Positions 1-11,030 of a DNA stretch of 64,000 nt are shown one piece after another. The notes beneath the pieces are model-generated. The model was given only the letters and a program-made list of their open reading frames with translations, had not been told where the DNA came from and ran no database searches. How positions within the stretch are numbered: the stretch's first letter is position 1; every line of letters starts with the position of its first letter. A program made the translations under genes and the position numbers. The stretch lies in the NCBI RefSeq assembly GCF_015832195.1, contig NC_052016.1, forward strand, positions 84,760,547 to 84,824,546, written 5' to 3'. This stretch comes from Motacilla alba alba (taxonomy: Eukaryota; Chordata; Aves; Passeriformes; Motacillidae).

Positions 1-2459
1 ATTGACATTTTTGGGATAATCACTGAGTGGAGACAAGTAAATCCAATAACATGATAAAAGAAGCACTGTCAGATTTACTGTCATGTGACAAGTGGTGCTT
101 GTATCTCATTGAAGAGTTGACCTCTTTGCACAGCAGCATAAGGCATGTTGGTGGCTGAGCTTTGTTGTTTGACAAGCAGCTCAGATGTATCCCATGTCAG
201 GCCTGAGTTATTGTTGGTGTTCTCTTCTGTGCAGGAGGAGAAATGCGGGCAGCAGTTCTGTTGCAAGCCTGTCATGGGAGCCAGTAGGAGCCAGCTGTGG
301 TTTTATGCGGTTCACGTCATCAGGCTGTAGAGCTGAGAGTCTGGGCAGTGGATGAAGGGGATCTCCAGTCCCCCTGGCTTCAAATGATTTGTGCAAAACA
401 GGAGAGCCACCACACACTGTAGAACTTATGGGGCAGCTGCAGTGGCAACCCAATACAGTGTTGGAACAGATTGGTTGATTTCTTGGAGTTTGAATTTTTC
501 TTTTTTTAGTTCTGTGTCTCTGCATGCAGAACATGAAAGTGTAAGAGGGCAGTGTGTGAAGCAGAGCAAGAATGCACAAAGCAGGAGAGAGCTTGTTGAA
601 TAGCCTGCTATCTGGAAAGGGATTTCAAGTTGGGAATTTCTGCATGATTGATTCCTCCTTCCCAAGGGAAGGATTTTCTCTGGGTTTCAGCTCAATCAGT
701 TTTTCCCAAGAGAAATAACATACATACGGTCTAAGTATTTTCTAGTTACCCGAGCTAAAAATGGGTGGTGATACTGAAAAATGCAAATTTACTTCTCTCT
801 GGAAGCTCACTTTCTGCAAGGGAACCAAAGTTGATATACTTTTTTTTTAAGGCATTTTAAGTATGTTTTTATCAACAGGTGAGAAATGCAGCAGAGTAGC
901 TGCTCTACATGAACTATAATTGTATTTATAATGTGGTGGTGAGGCTGTGCAAGTGGGTAAATATCTCATTGTATGAGTGGGTGCATAAATCTGTTAGTGC
1001 TTCATAAATCTCATCAAGAGGTCATTTTCTTGACATCTCCCAGATTCATAGTTTGCCTGACTGCCATTTTAGGGAGGAGAGCTACAGGCATGGCTGGAGA
1101 TGTGAAGGCAGAACAACCTTTAATGCTGTTTTGTAGTGCCTTCTGTTTCTAAATCCCTGCAGAGGTACAGTGGCCTCTTTCTTCTTCCTCCTTTATCTTC
1201 CTCATCCCCTTCTGCTACTGACTTCAGGGAAGTGTGCAGCTTCTCAAATTACTTTCAAATTCACCAGCACAGGACCGTAATTGAGCTCAGCCACCTGAAA
1301 TGGGGGACAGAAGTTCCTCTTGTATAACTCACCTCTAATGAGGTTTTCAGTACCAGACTGCAGAACAGAAGTAGGTAAATCTGACTGTTCTATGTAGGCA
1401 AAATTACAGACTTTCTACACCTAACCCAGTCCAGAAACATGTAGCATAGCTGGGGTCATGTAAGAGGAACATGTTAAAACAAGTGCAGCTCTCCAGTAGG
1501 AAGCAAACCTTTGTCTGACTTGTGGCTTCAGCAGGTGCTGCTTATGCATGTTTCTTCTCATAAGATGGGGTTTGCCAGCAATGAAATTATTTAGCCTCAA
1601 TATTTCCAGGCAGAGGTCTGGCTTAGCCCAGCATTCCACCTTTAACAATAGTCAGTAGTAATACATATGGGGAAAAAGTGTCACTAAAACAGTGATCCCT
1701 CCCAACTTTTGGCAGGCTGTAGTTCAAGGACTTAGCGCAAGAAAGTCATGTCTGCTCCTTTGTTTAACAATCCTTGACAGACTCTCTTTTGAGAATGCAT
1801 CCAACTATGTATTAATGTACTTTAAATTTTTGCCGTCATAACGTCCTGTGACAATGCCATTACTTGGTATGGAAAAAGTCCCTCCTTTTCCTCTTGTTTT
1901 TACACCAGGTGCCTGATAAACTTCATGTTACACTGCTTAGTTCATTTATTCCAAGACATGATTTCCTATTTGGTTTCTCCATAATACCATTCCTGGTTTT
2001 ATGTCTGTCATTTTATCCATCTTTCCTCCTAATCTAAGTGCACTTGTTTGCTTAGTTCTCCTTAGGTTGAAGTTGTTTCAGACCTCCCATTGCTGTCACT
2101 CTTTGAGTATTTTCCTGCTCAGCAGAATGCTCCTCTGCAAATTGCTTGGTGCAGCATCTGTAGGTGCAGAGCTACTGTGGTGTTCCTGTCAGGTATCCCT
2201 GAGCTGCTCACTCCTGCTGCTCCCTTTGCTCTCCCAGCCAGCACTGAACTCTCCATCTGTAGCTCCTGACTTTAATTAAATTGTGGTGACTCCAGGGCCC
2301 CCATTCACTATATTGGCTGTGACTTTGTGGTGTGTGTGAATAAATACCTGACAAATATATCTGCAGCTCAACATAGTGAGTTGGCTTTATAATTTTGCAG
2401 CTTGCTCCATTTTTCACATAAATAATGACTGTATCGAGTAGCACAAATGCAAAATCAGA
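1..2459 (+). other. FARP1: FARP1 first intron, 5' part of window
   Basis: Non-coding sequence that I place in the first intron of FARP1, because the first coding exon of that gene lies downstream on the same strand at 20822-21017. It holds only short chance reading frames, with no conserved protein motif, CpG island or recognisable repeat. The promoter and non-coding first exon of FARP1 are presumed to lie to the left of the window. That is an inference from the usual gene structure. Confidence 0.5.
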
Positions 2460-3240
2460 GAATCAGAGCTCTTGTGAAAGCTGGCTTATATTCCTGTGCT
2501 GTTTCTTTTAATCTAACCAATTGTTAATTCACATGAGGACCTTCTATTTTATCCCATGACAATTCAATTTCTTTAAAAGCCTGTGGTGAGAGACATTGTC
2601 AAAGGTTTGTTAGAGATCCAAGCACGTTATACATGCCATACATACGACACTTCCCTTTATATGTCACAGCAAGTTTGCAAAAGAAGTCATGCCGTGATGA
2701 CATTCCTTTGTCATGTTTTTCTGTCATGTCATTATTTGCATACCTGCTAATCTGTTCTACAGTTTCTATCAACTTTCTCGGTGTAGAAGTGAGCCTGTGG
2801 CTACCAGCCCGTTGTTCCCTGGAGTTCTTTTATTGAAATTGGCAGTACGTCCTCAGCTTTTTATTTCTTGGTTTTTTGAGTTTGTCTTAAAGGGAAGCTG
2901 GGCAGCATGGTTAATAGTTCTGTGGTGGTGTGTTGAAGTGCCTTCAAAATTTCTGGGTAAATAGCATCTAAATCTGGTGACCTGGTCCTTAAGTCTGCTC
3001 TAATGTGGCTGTGGTTTTGACAGTCTTGTGCCTGAACCATCTTCCTGCTCCCATTCACACCTTGCATTTTCCTGAGTTTTGGGAGAGTGGTGGCCAGTTT
3101 GTCTCCATTGTCCCTTCCCTTCTGAATAGGTGAGCAGACTTTCCTTCTGTGCCCTGAGGGCTTCCAGTGTGGGAAACAGGAGCTGAAAAGGAGGAGGTTG
3201 CTGGAAGGCAGCAATAGATAGCCATGGGGGAGCACCTCTT
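2460..3240 (-). mobile_element. Old CR1/L3-like LINE fragment with reverse-transcriptase remnants
   Basis: Read on the minus strand, this segment keeps broken pieces of a non-LTR retrotransposon ORF2. Around 2570-2612 the minus strand reads roughly KPF-DNVSHHRLLK, which matches the F-D-x-V-S-H-x-x-L-L block of the reverse transcriptase in CR1, L2 and L3 LINEs. Around 2940-2990 the minus strand encodes SPDLDAIYPEILKAL, matching the G-P-D-x-(I)-x-P-E-(V/I)-L-K segment just upstream of the RT core. The order of the two blocks, second then first in + coordinates, is correct for a minus-strand element. Stops and frameshifts separate the blocks, so it is dead and old. The 124-codon minus frame at 2861-3235 is part of it and not a host gene. 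The boundaries are approximate. Confidence 0.65.
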
Positions 3241-4311
3241 TCTGCCTCAGTCCTAATTTATGTCAGCTTAAGCAGGACCCAAAGCCATAGCAATAATAAT
3301 ATATAGATTGATATGAATTGGCATTTATTGCATTAATTATTTTCATGGACAGTGTAGTTGGATGTAATTGTTTACAGTTCTTATCACTCAGAACAAATCT
3401 CCATTTCAATTAAAAACTTACACAAATGGGTTTTTTTCAAATTTTTGGATTGATAATGGATTTATTTAGTATACTAATGTAAACTGTTTTGTTATGGATT
3501 GTATTCATAACAGGATTTAAATACAACTCTTCAAATGTTTAAGACATGCATAGAATTTTGGATCAGAATTTAAGGGGAAGATGTTTATTGTTCTGAAGAG
3601 TTAATGGGTGTTTTGATTTTGAAGCAGTTCACAATTAAATGTTTCATATTAATTCCTGCCATTTGATCTTCAGTATTTGTAACAAAGATCCTCAGTCATG
3701 TGCAAGCTCTATTTTTGATGCGGATCAGACTTAGCCTGCCATGCCTCTAATGGCTTTCTGGCTGTTTTACTGCTCTTTACTTCCTGTAAAGAAGGAGGTA
3801 GTTCATTGTTCTAGTCTTAGAATACTTGAGGTGAGACAGCAGTGCTCTTCTCTTTCTCTTTTACCAACTGCATTTCCCCCTTTCTTCTGTCTTTGTGTAC
3901 GTGGTTATTTTTTGTGGTTCTTCAGTTTGTGTGTGTCCCCATGGTTTTCCTTAATTGCTTTTTGCTCTGACTGCAGGATCCTGGCTTCTGTGTGTGTTAG
4001 GTTTGTGCAGCCGTTTTTATCTAGGTTCTGCCTTTTTCAGTGGCACCTGAATCAACTTCCCTCCCTTGAATCAATTGAGGTAATGTGGCGTGGTGTTGCT
4101 TAGCAATGCTGGAAGCTGATACCGCCTGGGTGATGCGTGTGCTGTAACAGCACTGAGCAGAAGAGACTACCTGTCCTCTGTGGTCTGTGCAGAGAAGAAA
4201 TCTTGCATTATCTAATGTTTTCAGCATGCTTACCTTTATGTGTTTGTTTTTTTTTTTCCTTTATGTTGCCAAGTAACAGTTTTAAAGACTCAGAGATGTT
4301 CCTCCCCCCAA

Positions 4312-4327
4312 CCCCCCCCCCCCCCCC
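4312..4327. repeat. Poly-C tract (16 C)
   Basis: Uninterrupted run of 16 C, preceded by a shorter C-rich stretch at 4301-4309. It is a simple low-complexity tract. Length is likely to be unreliable in sequencing and polymorphic between individuals. Confidence 0.95.
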
Positions 4328-4768
4328 AAATACATACAGAAAACTTAGTAGCATGTAGAATCAAAATATAATTGGGGTGTCAGTCTTTAAAGAACTGGGT
4401 ATTTAATCAACTGTCTTGAGATAGGTATGTTTTCTGTCTTCCTCCCCCATGTACCAAGCAAAGCTGTTATGAAGGCAGAGCTGAGCTTTGTAGGATGTTT
4501 CAGTCCTCCATAATGGCACAGATTGGCAGCCAACCTGGTGTGCATGGCAGTGGATTAAAAACCAGGATAAATTTAATACTACCAACCACATCAGAATACA
4601 GAATGAACTGTTTTAGCAGTAGATATAAAGGTGTTAATAGAAATTATTAACTCTGAAATATTTCTTTAAAGTTGTTGAGATCTCTGAATTTTCAGTTGTG
4701 GGTAGATTTTTTACTCTCATTTAAATGGCAAAAGAGTGACGTATTCTCTCTTCCAGCTTTCTTGTTTG

Positions 4769-4793
4769 TTTTTTTTTTTTTTTTTTTTTTTTT
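4769..4793. repeat. Poly-T tract (25 T)
   Basis: Run of 25 T following a pyrimidine-rich segment. It could be the poly-A tail of a minus-strand retrocopy lying to its right, but no minus-strand AATAAA signal or coding body is visible there. It is therefore listed as a simple repeat. Confidence 0.95.
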
Positions 4794-7700
4794 ACAAAGC
4801 CGAGGGAGTATACATTTAAAAAAATTAAATTATCTGCTTGTTTTCTTTTTGTTCATCCTTTTTAATAAGAAGCACTAGAAAAATGACATATATTGGAATA
4901 AAATATCTTTGAGGCACATTTTTACCAGGTGTATGAAATTTTCTCATTTTCACACAACACTGAATAGCATGGGCGATAACCGCATGTTTCAGTTGTAGAC
5001 TAGGATAACTGTGAAGTGTTATTTTCCTCTTTTAAACCAATCAGAATGCAAACCAGAGTTTTTACTTGCAGTCATGGTTGGAAGACAGAGGGGGTTGTTC
5101 TCCATCGGCTGATAGGAGTGTGGACCTTGGCATCTTTCCTTTCTTTGATGGCAGTTATAATGAGTACATCTGAATATACTCATACCCTCAGCAGGGATAA
5201 ATCTTGGTCAGACTCAATTTCTTTGTTTGTTTCACGCAATAATGTTTGTGCTTCAGTAAGCAAAAGCCCACCATTCTTTTGCAAAAACTGTGTCTTGGAG
5301 TTGGAAGGCTTGCAAACTCCTTACAAATTTTGCGTACAGTTAGGCAGAGTGATTGGGTAAGCAATTGCAGCCCTCAGGTGCTCGGTACCTGCTGTCACAG
5401 TGCTGCTGCCGTATCACCTGTTCCTTTGAGCCTTAGCCCCAGCACTGAACTGCTGATGGCACGGAAGAAAGGTAATGATGGGATGGGGACATGGACCTCC
5501 ACAGCTGGGTCATGGGAGCCCAGTCTGAAGAATGAACCTGGGCACTGAGGGTGCTCTTGATAAGGTCAAAATACACCCGGAAATCAACCATGGTGGAGGT
5601 GGAGAGGTGCAGTCTGGAGGCTGATCCCACCTCAGCGCTGTTTATTTGGGCTATAAAGGATTGCTTATGAGACATAGGTTTGTTCAATGGGTTGGTCTTT
5701 CTGATCAGCTGCTCCTGCCTCTCTTAACCAGTAGTTTTCATAAACAACAAATGCATTTCCAGGGGCCTGATAGTTTATTCATTTCTAGTTTAGATCATTT
5801 AATCCATAGTATGCACTCATTTATCCTTTTCTGTAAGGAAACAAAACATCGAGCTGGCAAGGGGATTTTATGGCAGGTTCATTGCCATGGTTTCAGACTG
5901 CCTTACATAGCCTAAAAATAGATTCAGGAAAGAATATTATCTTCCCTTCTCTGCCTCCCCCAGCTCTAACTAATTGGAATTTCCTTTTTTTGTTTGTATA
6001 TTTTTGTTGTTGTGGGTTTACTGACTGACAGGTCAAGCAGATTTGTTTGATGTTTTGCTTTAAAGAGGAAAGTTCATCCTAGTATCTAATACATTGGGGA
6101 GTGACTTCCCTGGTAGCGTGCCAAGGCTATTACCTCCTGCTCCTGTCTCCTACACTTCAGTAGTGCCACTCTGGCAGACTGCAGTGCATTACAAACCGGT
6201 GTAATAGTCCAAGATGTGTGAGGGACCATCCTGGGCATACCTTGGATAATTATAACCTTGACATTGCCTTGTGCTGAGCGGGGGAAATGCAGAGAGTACA
6301 TGATGATGTGCCTTTTAGCAGCCTGCACTGCTGCCTGAACAGCATCCTCTTCCACAGGCCAGCTGGCAGCTTTACTGTGTTTCCTGCAACCCCACAGCTA
6401 GGATGTTGCAGACAGGTTGAGGATCATGGATGCAACTAGCAGGACGAGTTTTAAAATACTTCTTTGTGTACAGCAATGCCTGGGCAGCAGCTGCAGGGAG
6501 CTAGGGTAGGCAAACTGGGTGATGACCTCTCCTTCCCCTTACTGGTGTCCTTGCTGAGACAGCGCCAGAGCTACACAGGCTTGGCTGGTGTGCCTAGATC
6601 TGGGCATGGCTTCACTACCTCCGGATTGCAGTGTCATTAGTCTTTGAATGTCAGAAAAATGTAGGTGGAACACAGCTTGGCAATCAATATGGCCTCCTCT
6701 GATGTGTACTGGCTGGGTTGGGCAGTTGAATTCCTACCCCCCCATGCCCTGGCCTTCAACAGAGGTGTTGACTTCTTCTGTTAGCAGGAGTCCTAGATGC
6801 TTTTAGATCTCTCTCCTCAGACAGGAAGGGCATGGGTTGGAATCACACTGATGCCTTGGATTTCCTGCATTGCTTCCTGTTGAATTGCTGGGCCAGAAGC
6901 TAATGGGGGGGGATACTGTACGCAGTGTTCCACTCCTGAGGCTCGCAGCGTGCCTATTTATGTTGGAAAGCAAGTAAATAACCCCACAGCAGCCTTATCA
7001 ACTCATGTCTTTCAGTGTCAGGTTTTGGAGCAGAGAGAAAGTGTTCTGGGTTGAATTGCAAAGGGGAGAAACCCCACGTGGTCTCTTAGTGGGTTGTTTG
7101 GTGAGCAAGGTGTCGATTCTGCTGATCCATTTCTCATCACCATTTTTCTTTGACTGCCCAAGAGAAACTGCAGTAAGTCTATTTGTTTGTATGTGTTGCT
7201 GCTGGTACAGGGCTTTTTCTTTCTTCCTGCTGCTGCTTTTGTGGTCAGGGTGCCCTGACCTTCCTCAGTAGGGACTGAATGGAGAAGGACTGATGTGATG
7301 TCAGGTTGCAAGTATGTTAGTGAATGGGCTGCAGTGTATTGCTAATTCCTTCTCTTCTTGGTGTATTTACTGGTTGTAAACGCATTCAGACTTTACCCGT
7401 TTCTGAGTAGTGAACTCCAAAGAAGTTATGTCTTCTTTGTCTATATGCTGTGTTGGACAAAATTTGTGTATTTAGGAAGAAAGTACCAGATAGATAGGAC
7501 TGTTTAAGGTGCAACTGCTATTCAGAAGAGATGAAACCTTTTGAAGTCTTTTCTGTTGCTTGTATGCTGTGATGCTTTGCATTTGGCAGCTGCAACATGT
7601 GCTTATGCTTCCCTGCTCCTCCCTGTGATACTCTGTAGTATTTATATGCCTGTTTTGGCACCTGAGAGCAGAAGGAGAGCAGCCCCAAATACAGATGAAA

Positions 7701-7802
7701 TGTGCCTTCTCAGCCTTCCACAGAGGCAGGAACCTGCCTTGACTTGTTCTTCACCAGTGCAGGACAGGTGGGTCAGGTTGGCTGTGACTTTGTTCTGCAG
7801 AA

Positions 7803-7834
7803 TGTCTCTTCCTCTTGGTGTCTCTTCCTCTTGG
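7803..7834. repeat. Perfect tandem duplication, 16 bp x 2
   Basis: The 16-base unit TGTCTCTTCCTCTTGG occurs twice back to back without mismatch. This is typical of a small replication-slippage duplication. No function is suggested. Confidence 0.9.
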
Positions 7835-8011
7835 AGTGCAGGTGAGTTTGCCATCCTTTTGGAGGATGCACACTGGGGTTTTCACAAAATACAAGGGTTT
7901 GTGGTTCTAAGGAGTAGCAACACATTGTTTTCACATTTGGTCATTTTTTTTCCAATGTCCCAATCTAAACTTAAGCTGAAGGAGTTCTTCCAAGGATGAG
8001 AGCATGACTAC

Positions 8012-8091
8012 CATCTCATCTCATCTCATCTCATCTCATCTCATCTCATCTCATCTCATCTCATCTCATCTCATCTCATCTCATCTCATCT
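8012..8091. repeat. (CATCT)16 pentanucleotide microsatellite
   Basis: Sixteen perfect, uninterrupted copies of CATCT (80 bases; AGATG on the other strand). The absence of any interruption points to a young and probably length-variable array. It lies in the first intron of FARP1, about 12.7 kb before the first coding exon. Confidence 0.98.
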
Positions 8092-10149
8092 GTTCAGTGA
8101 TGTGCTCCCTGGGGAAAAGTGCAGACTACTTCATGCAGGCCAGCCAAGATTGCAGAGCCCAGCTGTGTTAGTGACCCTATGAAAATATAATCCTGTCTGA
8201 TGCTAGAGGGGAAAATTTTCCATACTTGGTAGATGTTTGAATATTCTTTAAGTGGACCGCCTTTCTGACATAGTGATTTAAACCCCTGAAAATATTTTAT
8301 GCATGAATTTACATAAAATAAAACAACCTGCATAATATTACATCAGTGCACGGTAGATGATCATTTCCTTCCCCTCCCATCTGTCCAACACTGATGTCAT
8401 TTTTCATCCATTTGTCTTCCCTCCAACACTTCTAGCCCCTTCCCTGCTCCACTCACTGGGCACCAGTGTGCTCCACATGGGAAAGCTTCTGTGTGTGCAT
8501 GATCCTGAAGTGTGCTGAGCTTTGCACAAGTACTCACCTCCTCCACTGAAAGATGAAGAGACTGGGGTGTGTGTCTGTGTGTGACTGGATGGCTGGTATC
8601 AGAGACAGAGGATGCATATATTTGGAGGAGATCTCAGGTTGCTGGTGCCTGTATGGGAGTGAAGAAGTTGGAGGCAAGGTGAAAGGAATTCCAAAAGCAA
8701 ATCCTACACTGTTTATTTTATGAGGTGTGATTTGGAGGCAGATGCTTCACTTGCAGACCTTGTGGGAATTGAAATATTCATATTCAGGAGTTATGAAAAT
8801 TAGGGATAGTGTTTTCTGGACTCTCAAGGTAATGCTAGTCATGTGATCTGCTTTCTTTAAAGTTCACATGAGAAGTCAACCCATCTTAATACTTGGAATA
8901 TCATTTTAGGTCAGATGCTGTTTAAAGAACATGATTAATATTGCAATGCAGAAGTTCATAATGTAAAGCTTTAGTTCTCCCTTTTTGTGATTTACAACAC
9001 AAGTGTAATTATTTAGTTGCGTTTTCCCCACCTAGCAATCTTTATGTTATTTGTTGGGTGTGGAGGTAGTTCTCCTACCCCAGGGCACTGTTGTCTATTG
9101 CACTGTCTGTGAGAAAGCTCGCTTTCCTTGCCTTTTGCAGATGTTGAAAGGGAAGAGTGGCTCAAGATGGTGGTGGCCTCCTGCTTTTAAGGAACTGGAC
9201 TCACTTCTCAACAGAATTCCCTGCATTGTAAGAAGTTATTTAAACACCCAGAAAATGGTTAAACTCTTAATAAGCTTGAGAAAATTAGCAAGAGTTAATT
9301 TTCAGAAAGCCTCATGCTCTGGATGTTGCCTGCAGTCGTGTCTAAAGCAAGCTGTGGGCTGTGAAATACTTGAAGCATAATTTGGCCCTAAGAACCTTGC
9401 TTTGTGTGTAGAGAAGCAGTGTACACTGTTTTCATGCTGTTTGACCTGGATCAATAAATGGGTTTCGACTCCAAACTCCTAGTGGAGCCAATGTCTACAT
9501 GTCTCTTGGACACTTGGGTATTCTGTCTGTAATTCCCCATATAGGAAGTAAGGATATTATGATGCCTCCTCCTCAAACAGTCACGAAGTTAGAATAAGTA
9601 CCTTTTGAGAGAGTAAATCAGCCTTCTCTGCAGAAGGCACAGAAAGATAATTGTTAGTTCTGTCTTAACAGCAGAGTTCAAGGAGTTATTAAGCCTTAAG
9701 GATAGATCAGGGTAGAAAAAAGAAATCCTAAGTGCCTTCCTGTAACTGTGCTTCCTTGTGCAGTGAAATAGGCAGAGTAGTCTTTGGCAGATCCAGGGAG
9801 GGAAATTGGTAAAGGTTATGGTGTGCAAGAACAGGAAAAGGGTAAGTTGTAGTTTGGTGACATGCTTAAATGCAAACAATTCCTGATTCTCATCTCTTCC
9901 TTGTGCAGTATTCCTTTATTTAAGGAGGAACAGAAGAATCTGTTCTGTTTGAAAATGAAAGCTGCCATAGCAGCTGTAGGGTTTGCACCCTTCAGTGGGG
10001 ATTTCTGGCACTGGGGTAAGAGATGAGAGCAGCAGTGGCAGCAGACAGTCGTGCTCCTCTGTGCTGCTCTTTCCCTGAGAGGGGGAGACATCTGAGTTGT
10101 TGTGTATATGCAGAATAGGGCTGTTGACTTTAGTCCCACTTCTGGAAGG
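8092..10149 (+). other. FARP1: FARP1 first intron, no recognisable feature
   Basis: Intronic sequence between the CATCT array and the CR1 fragment at 10150. I see a short TG-rich stretch near 8568-8583 and no exon, promoter or interspersed repeat that I can name. Confidence 0.45.
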
Positions 10150-10295
10150 AAATCATAGAATATCCTGAGTTGGAAGGGACCCACAAGGGTCACTGAGTCC
10201 AACTCGTGGCCCTCCACAGGCCAGCCCTGAGAATCACACCGTGTGCCTCCTGAGGATGTTGTCCAAATGCTTCTTGACCTCTGGCAGGCTTGGAA
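10150..10295 (-). mobile_element. CR1 LINE 3'-end fragment
   Basis: The segment opens with AATCATAGAATATCCTGAGT and continues with TTGGAAGGGACCCACAAGGG and a GAGTCCAACTC block. In + orientation this is the reverse complement of the 3' end of an avian CR1 retrotransposon, so the element lies on the minus strand with its 3' end at the left. It then runs through the CR1 3' UTR (TGAGGATGTTGTCCAAATGC) and is 5'-truncated at about 10295, as most CR1 copies are. Confidence 0.9.
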
Positions 10296-10539
10296 TCAAT
10301 CTGGAGGAATCTGTCAGGAATAAAACCTGATGTCATTGTCCATGCAATAGGAGATAAGCTATTTTCTCTCAGATGTGACATACTTTCCCGACCCCCATTT
10401 GTCTTGCCTTTCCTGACAATCTTTTTGCACTTTTTGGGACACCTCTTCAGTTTTGGCTTATTATTCTCTTATCTTTCACCTGCAGTTTCACCTTCCTTGC
10501 AGAGTCATTGTTAGACACCAGACATCTTGCCTGAATGAG

Positions 10540-11030
10540 TGCTCCTTCCCCATCCTTGTCCAATTTTTCTTTTTTGCATTTAGTCAACTTCTTCCTTTTT
10601 CCTGCCTTGTTTTGTGCACTGCCTAAAGATCCCTGGCTCCCTTCCCTGCCTGTTGCGCTTGCTCTCCCTCCTGTTTTGGGCCCTTGTCCCAGTCTGCTCC
10701 TTGGTCTCCCTCAGGTCTGGCATTTGTCCCTGCTGCACTCCAGATGCACTCCTTTCGCTTCCTTGCTGCCCGGGTGCCGGCAGCCCGGCCACGGCCAGCA
10801 CAGGAAAGATGGGCTCCCTCTGCTCCAGGGCCTGGATCTGCTCCAGAGCCTGGACCTGCTCCAGTTGGGCAGCCATGGAAATGAAAGGAGTCTTGGGCTC
10901 CTCTGTTCCCGGGCTGGCGCGTGCTCGCCTGCTCTGCGGGCAGTCGTTGGGTTGCCACTGGGAAAGAGAACAGCACTGGAGCGTGCTCAGCCAGGAGAGG
11001 CTCCTGGGAGATCCTGGCTATTGACTCCTT
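10540..11030. other. GC-rich patch with 18-bp imperfect repeat
   Basis: This segment is clearly richer in G+C, and carries more CpG, than the intron around it. Around 10820-10865 an 18-base unit (CTCCAGRGCCTGGAYCTG type) is repeated about 2.5 times. Because the unit is a multiple of three, it keeps several frames open on both strands. One minus frame (10580-10876) begins with a six-residue repeat of the type LEQVQA-LEQIQA. I recognise no protein and see no flanking splice sites that would make it an exon. It could be a small CpG-containing regulatory element or a decayed repeat. Confidence 0.5.

Larger units (their letters stand above)
3241..8011 (+). other. FARP1: FARP1 first intron; AT-rich patch and homopolymers
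   Basis: Intronic sequence with no convincing exon. About 3290-3560 is unusually AT-rich and holds several TAAT/ATTA cores, so it could be a conserved non-coding element. A poly-C run, a poly-T run and a short tandem duplication are listed separately. Frames of up to 152 codons occur (for example 7541-7999) but look like chance: they have no known domain, and composition matches the surroundings. Confidence 0.5.

Noticed and set aside
2861..3235. 124-codon minus-strand frame as a host gene
   Set aside because: Its C-terminal part matches LINE ORF2 sequence, so it belongs to the dead element at 2460-3240.
4769..4900. Poly-T as the tail of a minus-strand retrocopy
   Set aside because: No minus-strand polyadenylation signal, no target-site duplication and no recognisable gene body to the right.
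7541..7999. 152-codon open frame starting with a hydrophobic stretch resembling a signal peptide
   Set aside because: Composition equals the surrounding intron, no family resemblance, and it contains a slippage duplication. Most likely chance.
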